Part shown: in pieces, positions 50,753 through 59,444 of the stretch
Numbering within the stretch: position 1 is the stretch's first letter
Layout: each line of letters begins with the position of its first letter
Assembly: GCF_008085905.1 (NCBI RefSeq)
Contig: NZ_VSFF01000007.1
Location: 434,001 to 498,000, forward strand
Length of the DNA: 64,000 nt
Direction of reading: 5' to 3'
Source: Actinomadura syzygii
GTDB lineage: Bacteria > Actinomycetota > Actinomycetes > Streptosporangiales > Streptosporangiaceae
Made by a program: the position numbers and the translations under genes
Notes under the pieces: generated by a model
What the model was told of the DNA's origin: nothing
Databases searched by the model: none
The model's input: only the letters and a program-made list of their open reading frames with translations

Positions 50753-51472
50753 ATGACCGACACCGAGGCGTCCGCCGGTCCGGGGACGACCGGCCGCCCC
50801 ATTCCCGCGATGCCGTCCGACCTGCTGCGGGCCGCGCGCTACGCCAAGGGCTTCATGCCCCACGACGAGGGGCTCGCCCTGTACGAGGCGGGCGTCGAGT
50901 ACGCGGCCCGGCGGCCCGCCGCCGGGCCGATCCTGGAGGTCGGCTCGTACTGCGGCAAGTCCGCCGTCTACCTGGGCGCCGCCGCCAGGGCCGCCGGGAC
51001 GGTCGTCGTCACCGTCGACCACCACCACGGCTCGGAGGAGAACCAGGCGGGCTGGGAGCACCACGACCCGTCCCTCGTCGACCCGCGCACCGGGCGCATG
51101 GACACCCTCCCCACGTTCCGCAAGACGATCGCCGCCGCCGGTCTGGAGGACGAGGTCGTCGCCGTCGTCGGCCAGTCCCGCACCGTGTCGGCCTTCTGGC
51201 GGACGCCCCTCGCCGTCCTGTTCATCGACGGCGGCCACGCCGAGGAGCACGCCCAGGGCGACTACGAGGGCTGGGCGCCGCACGTCGCGGTCGGCGGGGC
51301 GCTCGTCATCCACGACGTCTTCCCCGACCCGGCGGACGGCGGCCGACCGCCGTACCACGTGTATCTGCGGGCGCTCGCGAGCGGCGCGTTCGAGGAGCGC
51401 CGCGCGGTCGGGTCGCTGCGCGTCCTGCGGCGCGTCGCCGACGCCGACCCGCTGGCGCGGCCGTCCCGCTAA
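50753..51472 (+). CDS. class I SAM-dependent methyltransferase (Methyltransf_24 type)
   Basis: The 239-residue protein has GPILEVGSYCGKSAVYLGAAARAA (SAM loop), VVVTVDHHHGSEENQ, LAVLFIDGGHAEEHAQGDYEGWAP (metal or catalytic Asp) and LVIHDVFPDPADG. The S-Y-C-G-K-S form of motif I and D-G-G-H strand match small-molecule or sugar O-methyltransferases. The acceptor is unknown, but the neighbourhood of a glycosyltransferase and cyclase-fold protein suggests an envelope glycan or lipid substrate. GGAGGGAG lies upstream of the ATG. Confidence 0.83.
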   Translation: MTDTEASAGPGTTGRPIPAMPSDLLRAARYAKGFMPHDEGLALYEAGVEYAARRPAAGPILEVGSYCGKSAVYLGAAARAAGTVVVTVDHHHGSEENQAGWEHHDPSLVDPRTGRMDTLPTFRKTIAAAGLEDEVVAVVGQSRTVSAFWRTPLAVLFIDGGHAEEHAQGDYEGWAPHVAVGGALVIHDVFPDPADGGRPPYHVYLRALASGAFEERRAVGSLRVLRRVADADPLARPSR

Positions 51473-51497
51473 AACCGTGCCCGCCGGTGCCGTCCCG

Positions 51498-52625
51498 CTA
51501 GAGCCGGGTGCGGACCGGGTCGGCCACCGAGACCAGCGCGCACCCGCAGGCGACCGGGTCGGACGCCTCGCACGGCCCGAGCGGACGCCCGGCGATCTCC
51601 TTGAACAGCCGCGCCCCGGGCGAGGCGTCGGCCAGCGCGTCCGCCGCGAGGACGACCGCCGCCGCCGTGTAGGTGGAACGGTCCCCGGGGAAGTGGCGGC
51701 GGTTCTCGAACTGCCAGCCCGTCCAGTAGGAGCCGTCCTCGTGCCGCAGGTGCTGGATGGTCGCGAACAGCTCCAGGGCGCGGTCGCGGTCGCCCGAGGC
51801 GTCCAGCGCGAGCACCAGCTCGCAGCTCTCCGCCGCCGTCACCCACGGCTGGTCGGACACGCAGCGGCAGCCGAGCCCGGGGACGACGAACGCGTCCCAC
51901 CGCTCGGCGAACCGCTGCGCCGCGTCCGCGCCCCGGACGGGCCCGCCGAGCACCGGGTAGTACCAGTCCATCGACCAGCGGCTCTTGTCGGCGAACGCCT
52001 CCGGGTGCGCGGCCACCACGTGGCCGAGCTGGTCGGCGGCGAGCTCCCACTCCGGCTCCGGCTCGCCGAGGTGCTCGGCCAGCGCGACCGCGCAGCGCAG
52101 CGACTGGTAGATGGACGAGCACCCGGTCAGCAGCGCGTGGTCGGACGGCGCGCCGTCCTCGTGCCGGATCCAGATGACCTCGCCGCGCCGGGTCTGCAGG
52201 CCGAGCGTGAAGTCGATCGCCCGCCGCACCGCGGGCCACATCCGGCGCGCGAAGCCGTCGTCGCCGGTCATCACCAGTTCGTGCCAGACGCCGACCGCGG
52301 CGTAGGCGGCGTGGTTGGACTCGCCGCCCGGCTCCGTCACCGCGCCGAGGACCCATTTCGCGGGCCACGAGCCGTCCGGCCGCTGGACGCCGCGCAGCCA
52401 CTCGTACGCCCGCCGCGCGTGCTCGCCGAGCCCGGCGACGCGCAGCGCCATCGCCGCCTCGACGTGGTTCCAGGCGTCCACGTGCCCGGGGACGCCCGCC
52501 GTCGGCGCGAACCACGGGATCGCGCCGGACGGCTCCTGCTGCGCCGCGATGCTGCGGGCCGTCGCGACGACGTCGTCCCGTGACAGGACGCCCGGGACCG
52601 CCGGCGGGCCGGTCTCAGCCCGCAT
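51498..52625 (-). CDS. prenyltransferase/terpene-cyclase-fold (alpha/alpha toroid) protein
   Basis: The 375-residue protein is an alpha/alpha-toroid with QEPSGAIPWFAP and QRPDGSWPAK repeats (QW-like), WLRGVQ and GVWHELVMTG helices, and an acidic SMDWYYPVLGG segment, as in actinomycete proteins annotated as prenyltransferases or squalene cyclase-like. The DXDD cyclase motif is not visible, so a glycosidase-like or binding role is also possible. It overlaps the methyltransferase upstream by 11 bp (the GT4-methyltransferase-toroid order is recurrent in actinomycetes), indicating coupling. Confidence 0.7.
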   Translation of the reverse strand: MRAETGPPAVPGVLSRDDVVATARSIAAQQEPSGAIPWFAPTAGVPGHVDAWNHVEAAMALRVAGLGEHARRAYEWLRGVQRPDGSWPAKWVLGAVTEPGGESNHAAYAAVGVWHELVMTGDDGFARRMWPAVRRAIDFTLGLQTRRGEVIWIRHEDGAPSDHALLTGCSSIYQSLRCAVALAEHLGEPEPEWELAADQLGHVVAAHPEAFADKSRWSMDWYYPVLGGPVRGADAAQRFAERWDAFVVPGLGCRCVSDQPWVTAAESCELVLALDASGDRDRALELFATIQHLRHEDGSYWTGWQFENRRHFPGDRSTYTAAAVVLAADALADASPGARLFKEIAGRPLGPCEASDPVACGCALVSVADPVRTRL

Positions 52626-53367
52626 CCGCCGTCTCCCTGGCCGGGTCGGCGGCCGTCCCCGGCGCCGCGGGCTTGGCGAAGTAGACGACGACGCTCTTGC
52701 CGATCAGCGGGTTCAGGGCGCGCTCGGCCAGCCGGGTGGCGCGCGGGCGCTTCATGATGTCCCAGACGAGGAGCCGGTGATAGGCCTTGGCGAGCGGGTT
52801 CGCGTCGTCGTTCACGCCGACCGCGCACTTGATCCACCAGTAGGGCGCGTGCAGGCCGTGCGCGTGGTGGTGGCCGCCGACCCGGAACCCGATCGACTTC
52901 AGCTTGGCCTCCAGCTCGGCGCGCGTGTAGATCCGCACGTGGCCGCCGGGGGCGGTGTGGTAGTCCTCCGACAGGGCCCAGCACACCCGCTCGGGCAGCC
53001 AGCTCGGCACCGTCACCGCGAGCTTCCCGCCGGGCTTCAGGACGCGCAGCAGCTCGCGCATCGCGCGCATGTCGTCCGGGATGTGCTCCAGCACCTCCGA
53101 GGCGACGATCGCGTCGAAGTGGTCGTCCGGGAACGGCAGGTCGAGCGCGTCGCCCTGGACCGTCTCGGCGGACGCCTCCGCCGGGACCTCGCCTTCGAGG
53201 CGCATCGCCCCGAACATCTTCTCCACGCCGGACAGCTCGCCGGCGTCCTGGTCGAAGGCCACGACGTGCGCACCCCTGCGGTACAGCTCGAAGGCGTGCC
53301 GTCCGGCGCCGCATCCCATGTCGAGGACGCGGTCTCCCGGGGCGATGCGGAACCGCTGGAAATCCAC
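52615..53367 (-). CDS. class I SAM-dependent methyltransferase
   Basis: The 250-residue protein has PGDRVLDMGCGAGRHAFELYRRGAHVVAFDQD (motif I), FDAIVASEVLEHIPDD, and LLRVLKPGGKLAVTVPSW (motif III). This is a UbiE/COQ5-like methyltransferase. It is transcribed between the glycosyltransferase gene (81 bp upstream) and the toroid gene (11 bp overlap). It may modify a glycan or lipid made by the group. The GTG at 53367 is used; the related family has two or three residues more, read here from a CTG. Confidence 0.86.
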   Translation of the reverse strand: MDFQRFRIAPGDRVLDMGCGAGRHAFELYRRGAHVVAFDQDAGELSGVEKMFGAMRLEGEVPAEASAETVQGDALDLPFPDDHFDAIVASEVLEHIPDDMRAMRELLRVLKPGGKLAVTVPSWLPERVCWALSEDYHTAPGGHVRIYTRAELEAKLKSIGFRVGGHHHAHGLHAPYWWIKCAVGVNDDANPLAKAYHRLLVWDIMKRPRATRLAERALNPLIGKSVVVYFAKPAAPGTAADPARETADAG

Positions 53368-53448
53368 GGTCAGCAGGGTCGTGCTCCTTCCATGCCGGGG
53401 GCGCCGGGGCGGCGTCCCCTCCCTTGCCCTTGCGGCCGTCGCTCGCCG

Positions 53449-54744
53449 TTACTCGGCTTCGCGCGCGAGCCGCAGGTAGTTCGCCTGGGCGACGGCGGCC
53501 CGGTAGTGCTCGACGGTGGCCTTCGCCACGGCCGGCCACGCGAACCGCTCCTGGACGCGGGCGAGCCCCGCGGCGCTCGCGCGGGCCCGCTCGGCGGCGT
53601 CGTCGTGCAGCCGCCGCAGCGTCGCGGCCAGTTCCTCGGCGTCGCCCGGCTGGACGAGCACGCCCGCGTCGCCGACGACCTCGGGCAGCGCCCCGGCGCG
53701 GCTCGCGACGAGCGGCGTCCCGGACGCCATGTGCTCCACGGCGGGCAGCGAGAAGCCCTCGTACCGGGACGGCACCACGGCGATCTCCGCCGACGCCATC
53801 AGCTCGCCGAGCTCGTCGTCGCTGATCCCGCTGACGAACCGGACGCGCTCGCCGAGCGCCAGCTCGCGCACGAGCTTCTCGGTCGGGCCGTCCTTTTGCG
53901 GGCGGCTGACGACGATGACGTGCACGTCGCGCTCGGTGGCGAGCTTTGCGACCGCGCGCAGCAGCACGTCCACGCCCTTGATCGGCGCGTCCGCGCTGGC
54001 CATCGCGACGATCCGGCCCGGCGTGCGCTCGCCGCGCGGGTGGAAGATCCGGGTGTCGACGCCGAGCGGCAGGATGTCGATGTCGCGCGGGTCGACCTTG
54101 AAGTCCTTGACGATGTCGACCTTGGACGACTCCGACACCGTCAGCACCGGCCCGATCCGCCGCGACACCTGCGACTGCATCGCGACGAACCCGTACCAGC
54201 GGCGCTTGCCGAGCTTCTGCTTGACGCCCCGCGCCGCCTGGATGTCGATCCGCCGGTCGACGCTGATCGGGTGGTGGATGCTCGTGACGAGCGGCAGCCC
54301 GAGCCGGGGGATGCCGAGGTTGCCGAGCCCGAGGACCTGGTTGTCGTGGACGACGTCGAAGTCGCGCCGCCTCCGCCGCAGCTCGCGCAGCACCCGCAGG
54401 CTGAACGTCAGCGGCTCGGGGAAGCCGCCGGTCTTCATGTGCGCGAATTCGAGCACGTCGACCCAGTCGCGGAACTCGCCGAGGGACGGGGTGCGGAACG
54501 GGTCCTCGTCCCGGTACAGGTCGAGGCTCGGGATCTTGGTGAGGACGATGCCGTCGCGGTCGAGCTCCGGGTACGGCTGCCCGGACAGCACCTCCACCGC
54601 GTGCCCGAGGTCGGCCAGCTCCCGGCTCAGGTGCCGGAGGTAGACGCCCTGGCCGCCGCAGTGCGGCTTGCTCCGGTACGACAGCAGGGCCACCCGGAGC
54701 GGTCCGCCCGGCTCGCCCGCCCCATCCACGTCGGTCCCCCGCAC
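53449..54744 (-). CDS. glycosyltransferase family 4
   Basis: The 431-residue protein is a GT-B retaining glycosyltransferase: VALLSYRSKPHCGGQGVYLRHLSRELADLGH, FDVVHDNQVLGLGNL, TSIHHPISVDRRIDIQA, and the C-terminal nucleotide site VVPSRYEGFSLPAVEHMASGTPLVASRAGALPEVVGDAGVLV (E-x7-E motif). It heads a three-gene set with a methyltransferase and the toroid-fold protein; the sugar and acceptor are unknown. The start is GTG 54744, with other GTG codons possible within the first 20 residues. The 186 bp before it contain the probable promoter. Confidence 0.88.
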   Translation of the reverse strand: MRGTDVDGAGEPGGPLRVALLSYRSKPHCGGQGVYLRHLSRELADLGHAVEVLSGQPYPELDRDGIVLTKIPSLDLYRDEDPFRTPSLGEFRDWVDVLEFAHMKTGGFPEPLTFSLRVLRELRRRRRDFDVVHDNQVLGLGNLGIPRLGLPLVTSIHHPISVDRRIDIQAARGVKQKLGKRRWYGFVAMQSQVSRRIGPVLTVSESSKVDIVKDFKVDPRDIDILPLGVDTRIFHPRGERTPGRIVAMASADAPIKGVDVLLRAVAKLATERDVHVIVVSRPQKDGPTEKLVRELALGERVRFVSGISDDELGELMASAEIAVVPSRYEGFSLPAVEHMASGTPLVASRAGALPEVVGDAGVLVQPGDAEELAATLRRLHDDAAERARASAAGLARVQERFAWPAVAKATVEHYRAAVAQANYLRLAREAE

Positions 54745-54908
54745 GCACCGCTCCCGTCAGTCGGGGGACGCCGGGGCGCACGCGCACCGGCATCACCCAG
54801 ATGCCGTTGATGAAACTAGACCTTAGCCACCGTACGTTACCGCTGAGTCAATATTGGGTGGTGCGTCCAGGAGTGTTCCGAAGAGCACACCGCGCCTGAC
54901 TCTTCCCG

Positions 54909-54950
54909 TTCAGGACGGGGTGAAGCGGATTCAGGACGGGGTGAAGCGGA
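54909..54950. repeat. perfect 21-bp tandem duplication at the P450 stop codon
   Basis: Two identical 21-bp units, 54909-54929 and 54930-54950. The second (rightmost) carries the last codons and stop of the P450 gene at 54931. The other copy lies just past the stop. Compare the 20-bp duplication at 5846. Confidence 0.95.
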
Positions 54951-56190
54951 CCGGCAGCTCCTTGAGGCCGTTGACGAAGTTCGACCGGAGCCGCCGGGGC
55001 TCGCCCGCGGGGGCGATGTCGGGCATCCGGTCCAGGATCGTCTCGAAGATGATCTTCAGGTTCATCCGGGCGAGGTGGGTGCCGAGGCAGAAGTGCGGGC
55101 CGCCGCCGCCGAACCCGAGGTGCGGGTTCGGGTCGCGGCCGACGTCGAAGGAGAACGGGTCGTCGAACACGCGCTCGTCGCGGTTGGCCGAGCCGTAGAA
55201 CAGGACGACCTTGTCGCCCGCCTTGATCTCCTCGCCGCCGAGTTCGACGTCGGAGAGGGCCGTCCGGCGGAACTGGTTGATCGGGCTCACCCAGCGGACG
55301 ATCTCCTCGACCGCCGCGGGCAGCAGGCTCCGGTCGGCGCGCAGCCGCTCCCACTGGTCGGGACGCTCGAAGAACGCCTGCATGCCGCCCGCCGTCGCGG
55401 TCCGGGTCGTCTCGTTCCCGGCGATGCCCAGCATGATCACGAAGAGCGCGAACTCCTCCTCGCTGATCCGGTTGCCGTCCGCGTCCGGGGTGAGGAGCTT
55501 GGTCACGATGTCGTCGCGCGGGGTGGACTCGCGGGCGCGGGCCAGCTCGCCCGCCCAGCCCGCGAACTCGGCGGCGCAGATCTGCGACTCGGTCCGGTCG
55601 CCGATGTAGTCGGGGTCGTTGAAGGCGACCAGCTTGTTCGACCAGTGGAAGACCTTCGCCCGGTCCTCAAGGGGCGCGCCGAGCAGCTCGCAGATCGTGT
55701 AGAGCGGCAGCGGGGCGGCGAAGTACTCGACGAAGTCGCACTCGCCGAGCGGGGCGGCCTCGTCGATCAGCCTGTCGCAGATCTCGCGGATGTGGTCCTG
55801 GAGCTTGCCGATCATGCGCGGGGTGAAGCCCTTGTTGACCATGGAGCGCAGGCGGGTGTGGTCGGGCGGGTCCTGGAACAGCATCATCTGGCCGTAGAGG
55901 GCGATGTCCTCGTCGGTGAACTCCTCGAACATCGCCGTCCGCGCGTGGGAGGAGTACGGGTCGGCGCGCCGCGACACCTGCACCACGTCCTCGTGCCGGG
56001 TGATCGCCCAGAACCCCGGCACCCCCTCGTTCGGATCCCGGTGCCAGTGGACGGGGTCGTTGTCGCGCAGCCACTGGAACTGCCGGTGCGGGATCCCGCC
56101 GCGCTCGTACACGCCCGGATCGATGACGTCGATCTCCGGAGCGCGGAACGGCCGCGTGGCGGAGGCGGTGGACGTGGCGACAGCAGCCAT
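54931..56190 (-). CDS. cytochrome P450, CYP125/CYP124-like
   Basis: The 419-residue soluble P450 shows the I-helix oxygen site G-I-A-G-N-E-T-T, ExxR in EEIVRW, and heme loop F-G-G-G-G-P-H-F-C-L-G with the heme Cys. PPDHTRLRSMVNKGFTPRMI and FHWSNKLVAFNDPDY resemble steroid or branched-lipid hydroxylases of the CYP125/124/142 group. It is adjacent to an MBL-fold hydrolase and a FadA5-like thiolase, as in cholesterol side-chain catabolism. The exact substrate is inference. The ATG at 56190 is the start. Confidence 0.88.
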   Translation of the reverse strand: MAAVATSTASATRPFRAPEIDVIDPGVYERGGIPHRQFQWLRDNDPVHWHRDPNEGVPGFWAITRHEDVVQVSRRADPYSSHARTAMFEEFTDEDIALYGQMMLFQDPPDHTRLRSMVNKGFTPRMIGKLQDHIREICDRLIDEAAPLGECDFVEYFAAPLPLYTICELLGAPLEDRAKVFHWSNKLVAFNDPDYIGDRTESQICAAEFAGWAGELARARESTPRDDIVTKLLTPDADGNRISEEEFALFVIMLGIAGNETTRTATAGGMQAFFERPDQWERLRADRSLLPAAVEEIVRWVSPINQFRRTALSDVELGGEEIKAGDKVVLFYGSANRDERVFDDPFSFDVGRDPNPHLGFGGGGPHFCLGTHLARMNLKIIFETILDRMPDIAPAGEPRRLRSNFVNGLKELPVRFTPS

Positions 56191-56380
56191 GGAAGACCCT
56201 TCGTGCCGGGGTGGGGGACCGTGCGCGGCGGTCTTTGACTGAGCGCTTGCTCGGTCCCCGCGGACCTAGAACAGGTTCTAACATGAGACTGGAGTCTCAT
56301 CAAGGGTCCAGCGGCCCGAGTGACCCGGGTCGCACCCGTCTCTCACCTCGCCGTGTGGGCCCCGTTCCGGGGCGAGCCGG

Positions 56381-57430
56381 TCAGCGCAGGACGTACCGGA
56401 GCGGGTCGTCGGTCCCGTCGCGGCGCGCGATCCCGCGCGTCTCCAGCGTGCGGAGGTGCGCGGCGGCCTCGGCGGCGGCCATCCGGCGGGACTGCCGCGA
56501 CATGTCCGCCCAGGGGTGCCGCCAGGTGAGCCCGGCGGTGAGGTCCCACAGCGTGATCGGACGGGCCGACAGCAGCGCCGCCACCTCCGCGAGCCGCTCC
56601 TCGTGGTGATCGATGATCTCCCGGGCGCGGCCGGCGAGGCCGTTGAAGCGGTACTGGTGGGCGGGCAGGACCTCGTCCGCGGACATCGCGGAGACCTTGT
56701 CGAGCGAGCCGAGGAAGTCGCTCAGCGGGTCGACGTCCGGGAAGTCGTAGGGGTAGAGGCCGATGTGCGGGGTGATGCGCGGCAGGACGTGGTCGCCGGT
56801 GAAGATGCGGTCGCCGTCCTCCAGGTGGAGGCAGATGTGGCCGGGGGAGTGGCCGGGCGTCCAGATGACGCGGAGCCTGCGGCCGGGGAGGTCGACGAGG
56901 TCGCCGTCGGAGACCTCGCGGTCCGGCAGCGCGGGCGGGGAGACGCGCGGGCCGTCGGCGCGGTCGGCCGGCTCCGACTCGGCGGCCCCGGCGCGGCGCA
57001 GCGCGGTCAGCTCGAACTCGCGCCGCCCGCCCTGCCCGGCGGACCGGAACAGCTTGACGATCCCGGCGTCCGCCGGGTGCATGGCGATCCAGGCGCCGGA
57101 CGCCTCGCGGACGCGCCCCGCGAGCCCCGCGTGGTCGGGGTGGTAGTGCGTGACGACCACGCCGCGGACGTCGGCGACGTCGATCCCGAACGCCGCGAGC
57201 CCGCCGTGCAGAGCGCTCCAGGCGTCCTCGTGCTGCCAGCCCGCGTCGATCAGGACGGGCCCGCGCGGGCTCTCCAGCGCGTACACGAGCGTGTAGGCGA
57301 GCGGGTTGTCCGGGATGGGGACTGGGACGCTCCAGAGTCCGCCGCCGAGGTCTTCGGGTTCCGGCTGCAAGGAGACCGCCTTTCGCGCCGGGTGCTTCGG
57401 CGCCGGTGGGATCGGGGCCCCGGTGACCAT
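56381..57430 (-). CDS. MBL-fold metallo-hydrolase
   Basis: The 349-residue protein has the zinc-binding motif T-H-Y-H-P-D-H, LIDAGW, TPGHSPGHICLHL, FTGDHVLP, and HQYR. The C-terminal winged-helix-like part (RPITLWDLTAGLT to the end) is like that in LACTB2/glyoxalase II-type family members. Reaction: hydrolysis of a thioester or lactone-like substrate, unspecified. It sits between the P450 gene and the thiolase gene in the same orientation. ATG 57430. Confidence 0.87.
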   Translation of the reverse strand: MVTGAPIPPAPKHPARKAVSLQPEPEDLGGGLWSVPVPIPDNPLAYTLVYALESPRGPVLIDAGWQHEDAWSALHGGLAAFGIDVADVRGVVVTHYHPDHAGLAGRVREASGAWIAMHPADAGIVKLFRSAGQGGRREFELTALRRAGAAESEPADRADGPRVSPPALPDREVSDGDLVDLPGRRLRVIWTPGHSPGHICLHLEDGDRIFTGDHVLPRITPHIGLYPYDFPDVDPLSDFLGSLDKVSAMSADEVLPAHQYRFNGLAGRAREIIDHHEERLAEVAALLSARPITLWDLTAGLTWRHPWADMSRQSRRMAAAEAAAHLRTLETRGIARRDGTDDPLRYVLR

Positions 57431-57446
57431 ACCCGGAGCGCGGACG

Positions 57447-57473
57447 GGGCCCAGGGGGCGTCCCCCTGGGCCC
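57447..57473 (-). terminator. thiolase terminator
   Basis: GGGCCCAGGGGG and CCCCCTGGGCCC form a perfect 12-bp stem with a 3-nt loop, 23 bp after the thiolase stop. Confidence 0.85.
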
Positions 57474-57496
57474 TTTCGGGATCGCGACGCGGCGCG

Positions 57497-58657
57497 TCAG
57501 ACCCGTTCGAGGATGGTGGCCGTGGACAGCGCGCCGCCCGCGCACATGGTGATCAGCGCGGTCCCGGCGTCGCGCCGCTCCAGTTCGTGCAGCGCGGTCG
57601 TGATCAGCCGCGCGCCGGTGGCGCCGACCGGGTGGCCGAGCGCGATCGCGCCGCCGTTGACGTTGACGCGGTCCATGTCCGGCCCGTGGACGGACGCCCA
57701 GGACAGCACGATCGACGCGAACGCCTCGTTGATCTCGGTGATGTCGATGTCGCCCATCGCCATCCCGGACCGCTGGAGCACGCGCTCGGTCGCCTGGACG
57801 GGGCCGTCCAGGTGGTAGTACGGCTCGGCGCCGACCAGCGCCTGCGTCCTGATCCGGGCGCGGGGACGCAGCCCGAGCGCGCGCGCCTTCTCCTCGGACA
57901 TCAGCACGACGGCGGCGGCCCCGTCCGAGATCTGGGACGAGGTGCCCGCCGTGTGCAGCCCCTCGGGGCCGAGCACGGGCTTGAGCTTGCCGAGCCCCTC
58001 GGCGGTCGTCTCCCGCAGCCCCTGGTCGCGGGTCACTTCGCGTGTCTCGCCGGTCGGGTCGCCTTCGGCGTCCAGGACGGGCGCGGTGATCGGGGCGACC
58101 TCGCGGTCGAAGCGGCCGTCCGCCCACGCCTTGGCGGCGAGCTGCTGCGAGCGGGCGCCGAACGCGTCGAGGTCGGCACGGGTGACGCCGCGCCGGGCGG
58201 CGATCCGCTCGGCGGCCTCGAACTGGTTCGGCATGTCGATCGACCAGTCGTCCGGACGCGGGTTCGCGGGCAGCACGTTGCTGCCGAGCGGTGCACGGCT
58301 CATCACCTCGACGCCGCAGCCGATGGCGACGTCCACGACCCCGGCCGCGATCTGGGCCGCCGCGAGGTGGACGGCCTGCTGCGACGACCCGCACTGCGCG
58401 TCGAGGGTGGTCACGCCCGCCTGCCAGGGCAGGCCCGCGTACAGCCAGGCGTAGCGGCCGAGGTGCCCGCCCTGCTCGCCCGCCTGCGTCACGCAGCCCG
58501 CGAAGACCTGCTCGACCTCGGCGGCGTCGACGCCGGAGCGGTCGACGGCGGCGGTCAGCGCGTGCGCGAGGACGGCCATCGGCTTCAGACCGGCCAGCAC
58601 GCCGCCGCGCTTCCCGAGCGGCGTGCGCACCGCCTCGACGATCACCGGGGTTCCCAT
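57497..58657 (-). CDS. fadA5: steroid 3-ketoacyl-CoA thiolase, FadA5-like
   Basis: The 386-residue thiolase cleaves a 3-ketoacyl-CoA to acetyl- or propionyl-CoA and shortened acyl-CoA. It has MGTPVIVEAVRTPLGKRGG, the nucleophile Cys in D-A-Q-C-G-S-S-Q-Q, QISDGAAAVVLMSEEKARALGL, the H-x-E-x-x-E site region FNEINEAFAS-like (TEINEAFASIVLSWA), and the C-terminal M-C-A-G-G-A-L-S with the second Cys. Its sequence follows M. tuberculosis FadA5 closely, including SQISDGAAAV and YYHLDGPVQAT. GTCTCCTT precedes the ATG at 58657. It is the distal end of the P450/MBL group. Confidence 0.88.
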   Translation of the reverse strand: MGTPVIVEAVRTPLGKRGGVLAGLKPMAVLAHALTAAVDRSGVDAAEVEQVFAGCVTQAGEQGGHLGRYAWLYAGLPWQAGVTTLDAQCGSSQQAVHLAAAQIAAGVVDVAIGCGVEVMSRAPLGSNVLPANPRPDDWSIDMPNQFEAAERIAARRGVTRADLDAFGARSQQLAAKAWADGRFDREVAPITAPVLDAEGDPTGETREVTRDQGLRETTAEGLGKLKPVLGPEGLHTAGTSSQISDGAAAVVLMSEEKARALGLRPRARIRTQALVGAEPYYHLDGPVQATERVLQRSGMAMGDIDITEINEAFASIVLSWASVHGPDMDRVNVNGGAIALGHPVGATGARLITTALHELERRDAGTALITMCAGGALSTATILERV

Positions 58658-58832
58658 GCGGTCTCCTTCTAGAACGCGATTCAGCTTCGACCGTAGCCCG
58701 CGCCCGGTCCGCGCGGCGGCCCCGGTCCCGGAGAGCAGGACGGAAGAGGCCCCGGAGCGCACGGGCCGGAGGAACCGTCCGGAGCGTCGACTAGCCTGGG
58801 GATCCTGACCGCCCCCCGCGCCGGAGACCCTC

Positions 58833-59240
58833 ATGGCCGCAGACTTCGACGAGCCCGTGTTCGACGACGATTTCGTCCGGAGCGCCGCGTTCACCGAGCC
58901 GTCCGCGCTCGAACGGGCCCGGCCGCCGAGCAGGCGCGAGCGGCGCCGCTCCCGCCGGGCCGCGCGCCGCACCGGGCTCGGCGGCGGCGGCCGATTCCGG
59001 CGGCGCCGCCGCGGCCGCCGCGGCCGCCGCGACCGCGACCCGAGCTACCGCCGGGCCGTGGTCCAGCTGGTCGGCGGCCTGCTCGTGCTGTTCGCGATCT
59101 CGTTCGCGCTGTGGTGGTGGAACTCGGCGGCGCGGGACGAGCAGCCGGTGCGCCCGGTCGTCCCGACGATCACCGACACGCCGCCGTCGCCCGCGCCGAC
59201 GACCGCGAAGCCGTCCCCGTCGGCCATCCCGGAGGTCTAG
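58833..59240 (+). CDS. single-pass membrane protein with SCO2583-like N-terminus
   Basis: The 135-residue protein has an acidic start (FDEPVFDDDFVRSAAFTEPSALERAR) that resembles the N-terminal part of SCO2583/SCO2584-type Streptomyces proteins, then an Arg-rich stretch (about 35-65), one membrane helix (about 77-98) and a Pro/Thr-rich tail. A role in the spore wall is suggested only by that resemblance. Divergent from the thiolase gene. Confidence 0.55.
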   Translation: MAADFDEPVFDDDFVRSAAFTEPSALERARPPSRRERRRSRRAARRTGLGGGGRFRRRRRGRRGRRDRDPSYRRAVVQLVGGLLVLFAISFALWWWNSAARDEQPVRPVVPTITDTPPSPAPTTAKPSPSAIPEV

Positions 59241-59406
59241 CCGTATCCGCCCTGACCGGGTGCAATGCCTCATATGGGATGAGTGGTAGTACTCACGGCA
59301 AAGTCGGGTACAACGCCCGACCTCGGTTCCGTAGGGTCGCCCTGTCCGGGGCGTCGCGGGTCGGCGAGGCTGGCCGTCCACGGAGCACGAGGAACCGGGG
59401 AGAGCC

Positions 59407-59436
59407 CAGCCATGAAAGCCCCAGCCATGAAAGCCC
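59407..59436 (+). repeat. 15-bp tandem repeat over two ATG codons before the ketosynthase gene
   Basis: The unit cagccatgaaagccc occurs twice (59407-59421 and 59422-59436). A diverged third unit follows, with the true start codon at 59441. Confidence 0.9.
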
Positions 59437-59444
59437 GGCCATGA
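59412..59444 (+). CDS. 10-residue leader peptide overlapping the ketosynthase start
   Basis: ATG 59412 has GGGGAGAG 7 nt upstream and opens a frame of 10 codons (MKAPAMKARP). Its TGA at 59442-59444 overlaps the ketosynthase ATG at 59441 as ATGA. The only good Shine-Dalgarno sequence in the region serves this frame, so ribosomes may reach the ketosynthase by coupling. It could be a chance result of the tandem repeat. Confidence 0.4.
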   Translation: MKAPAMKARP

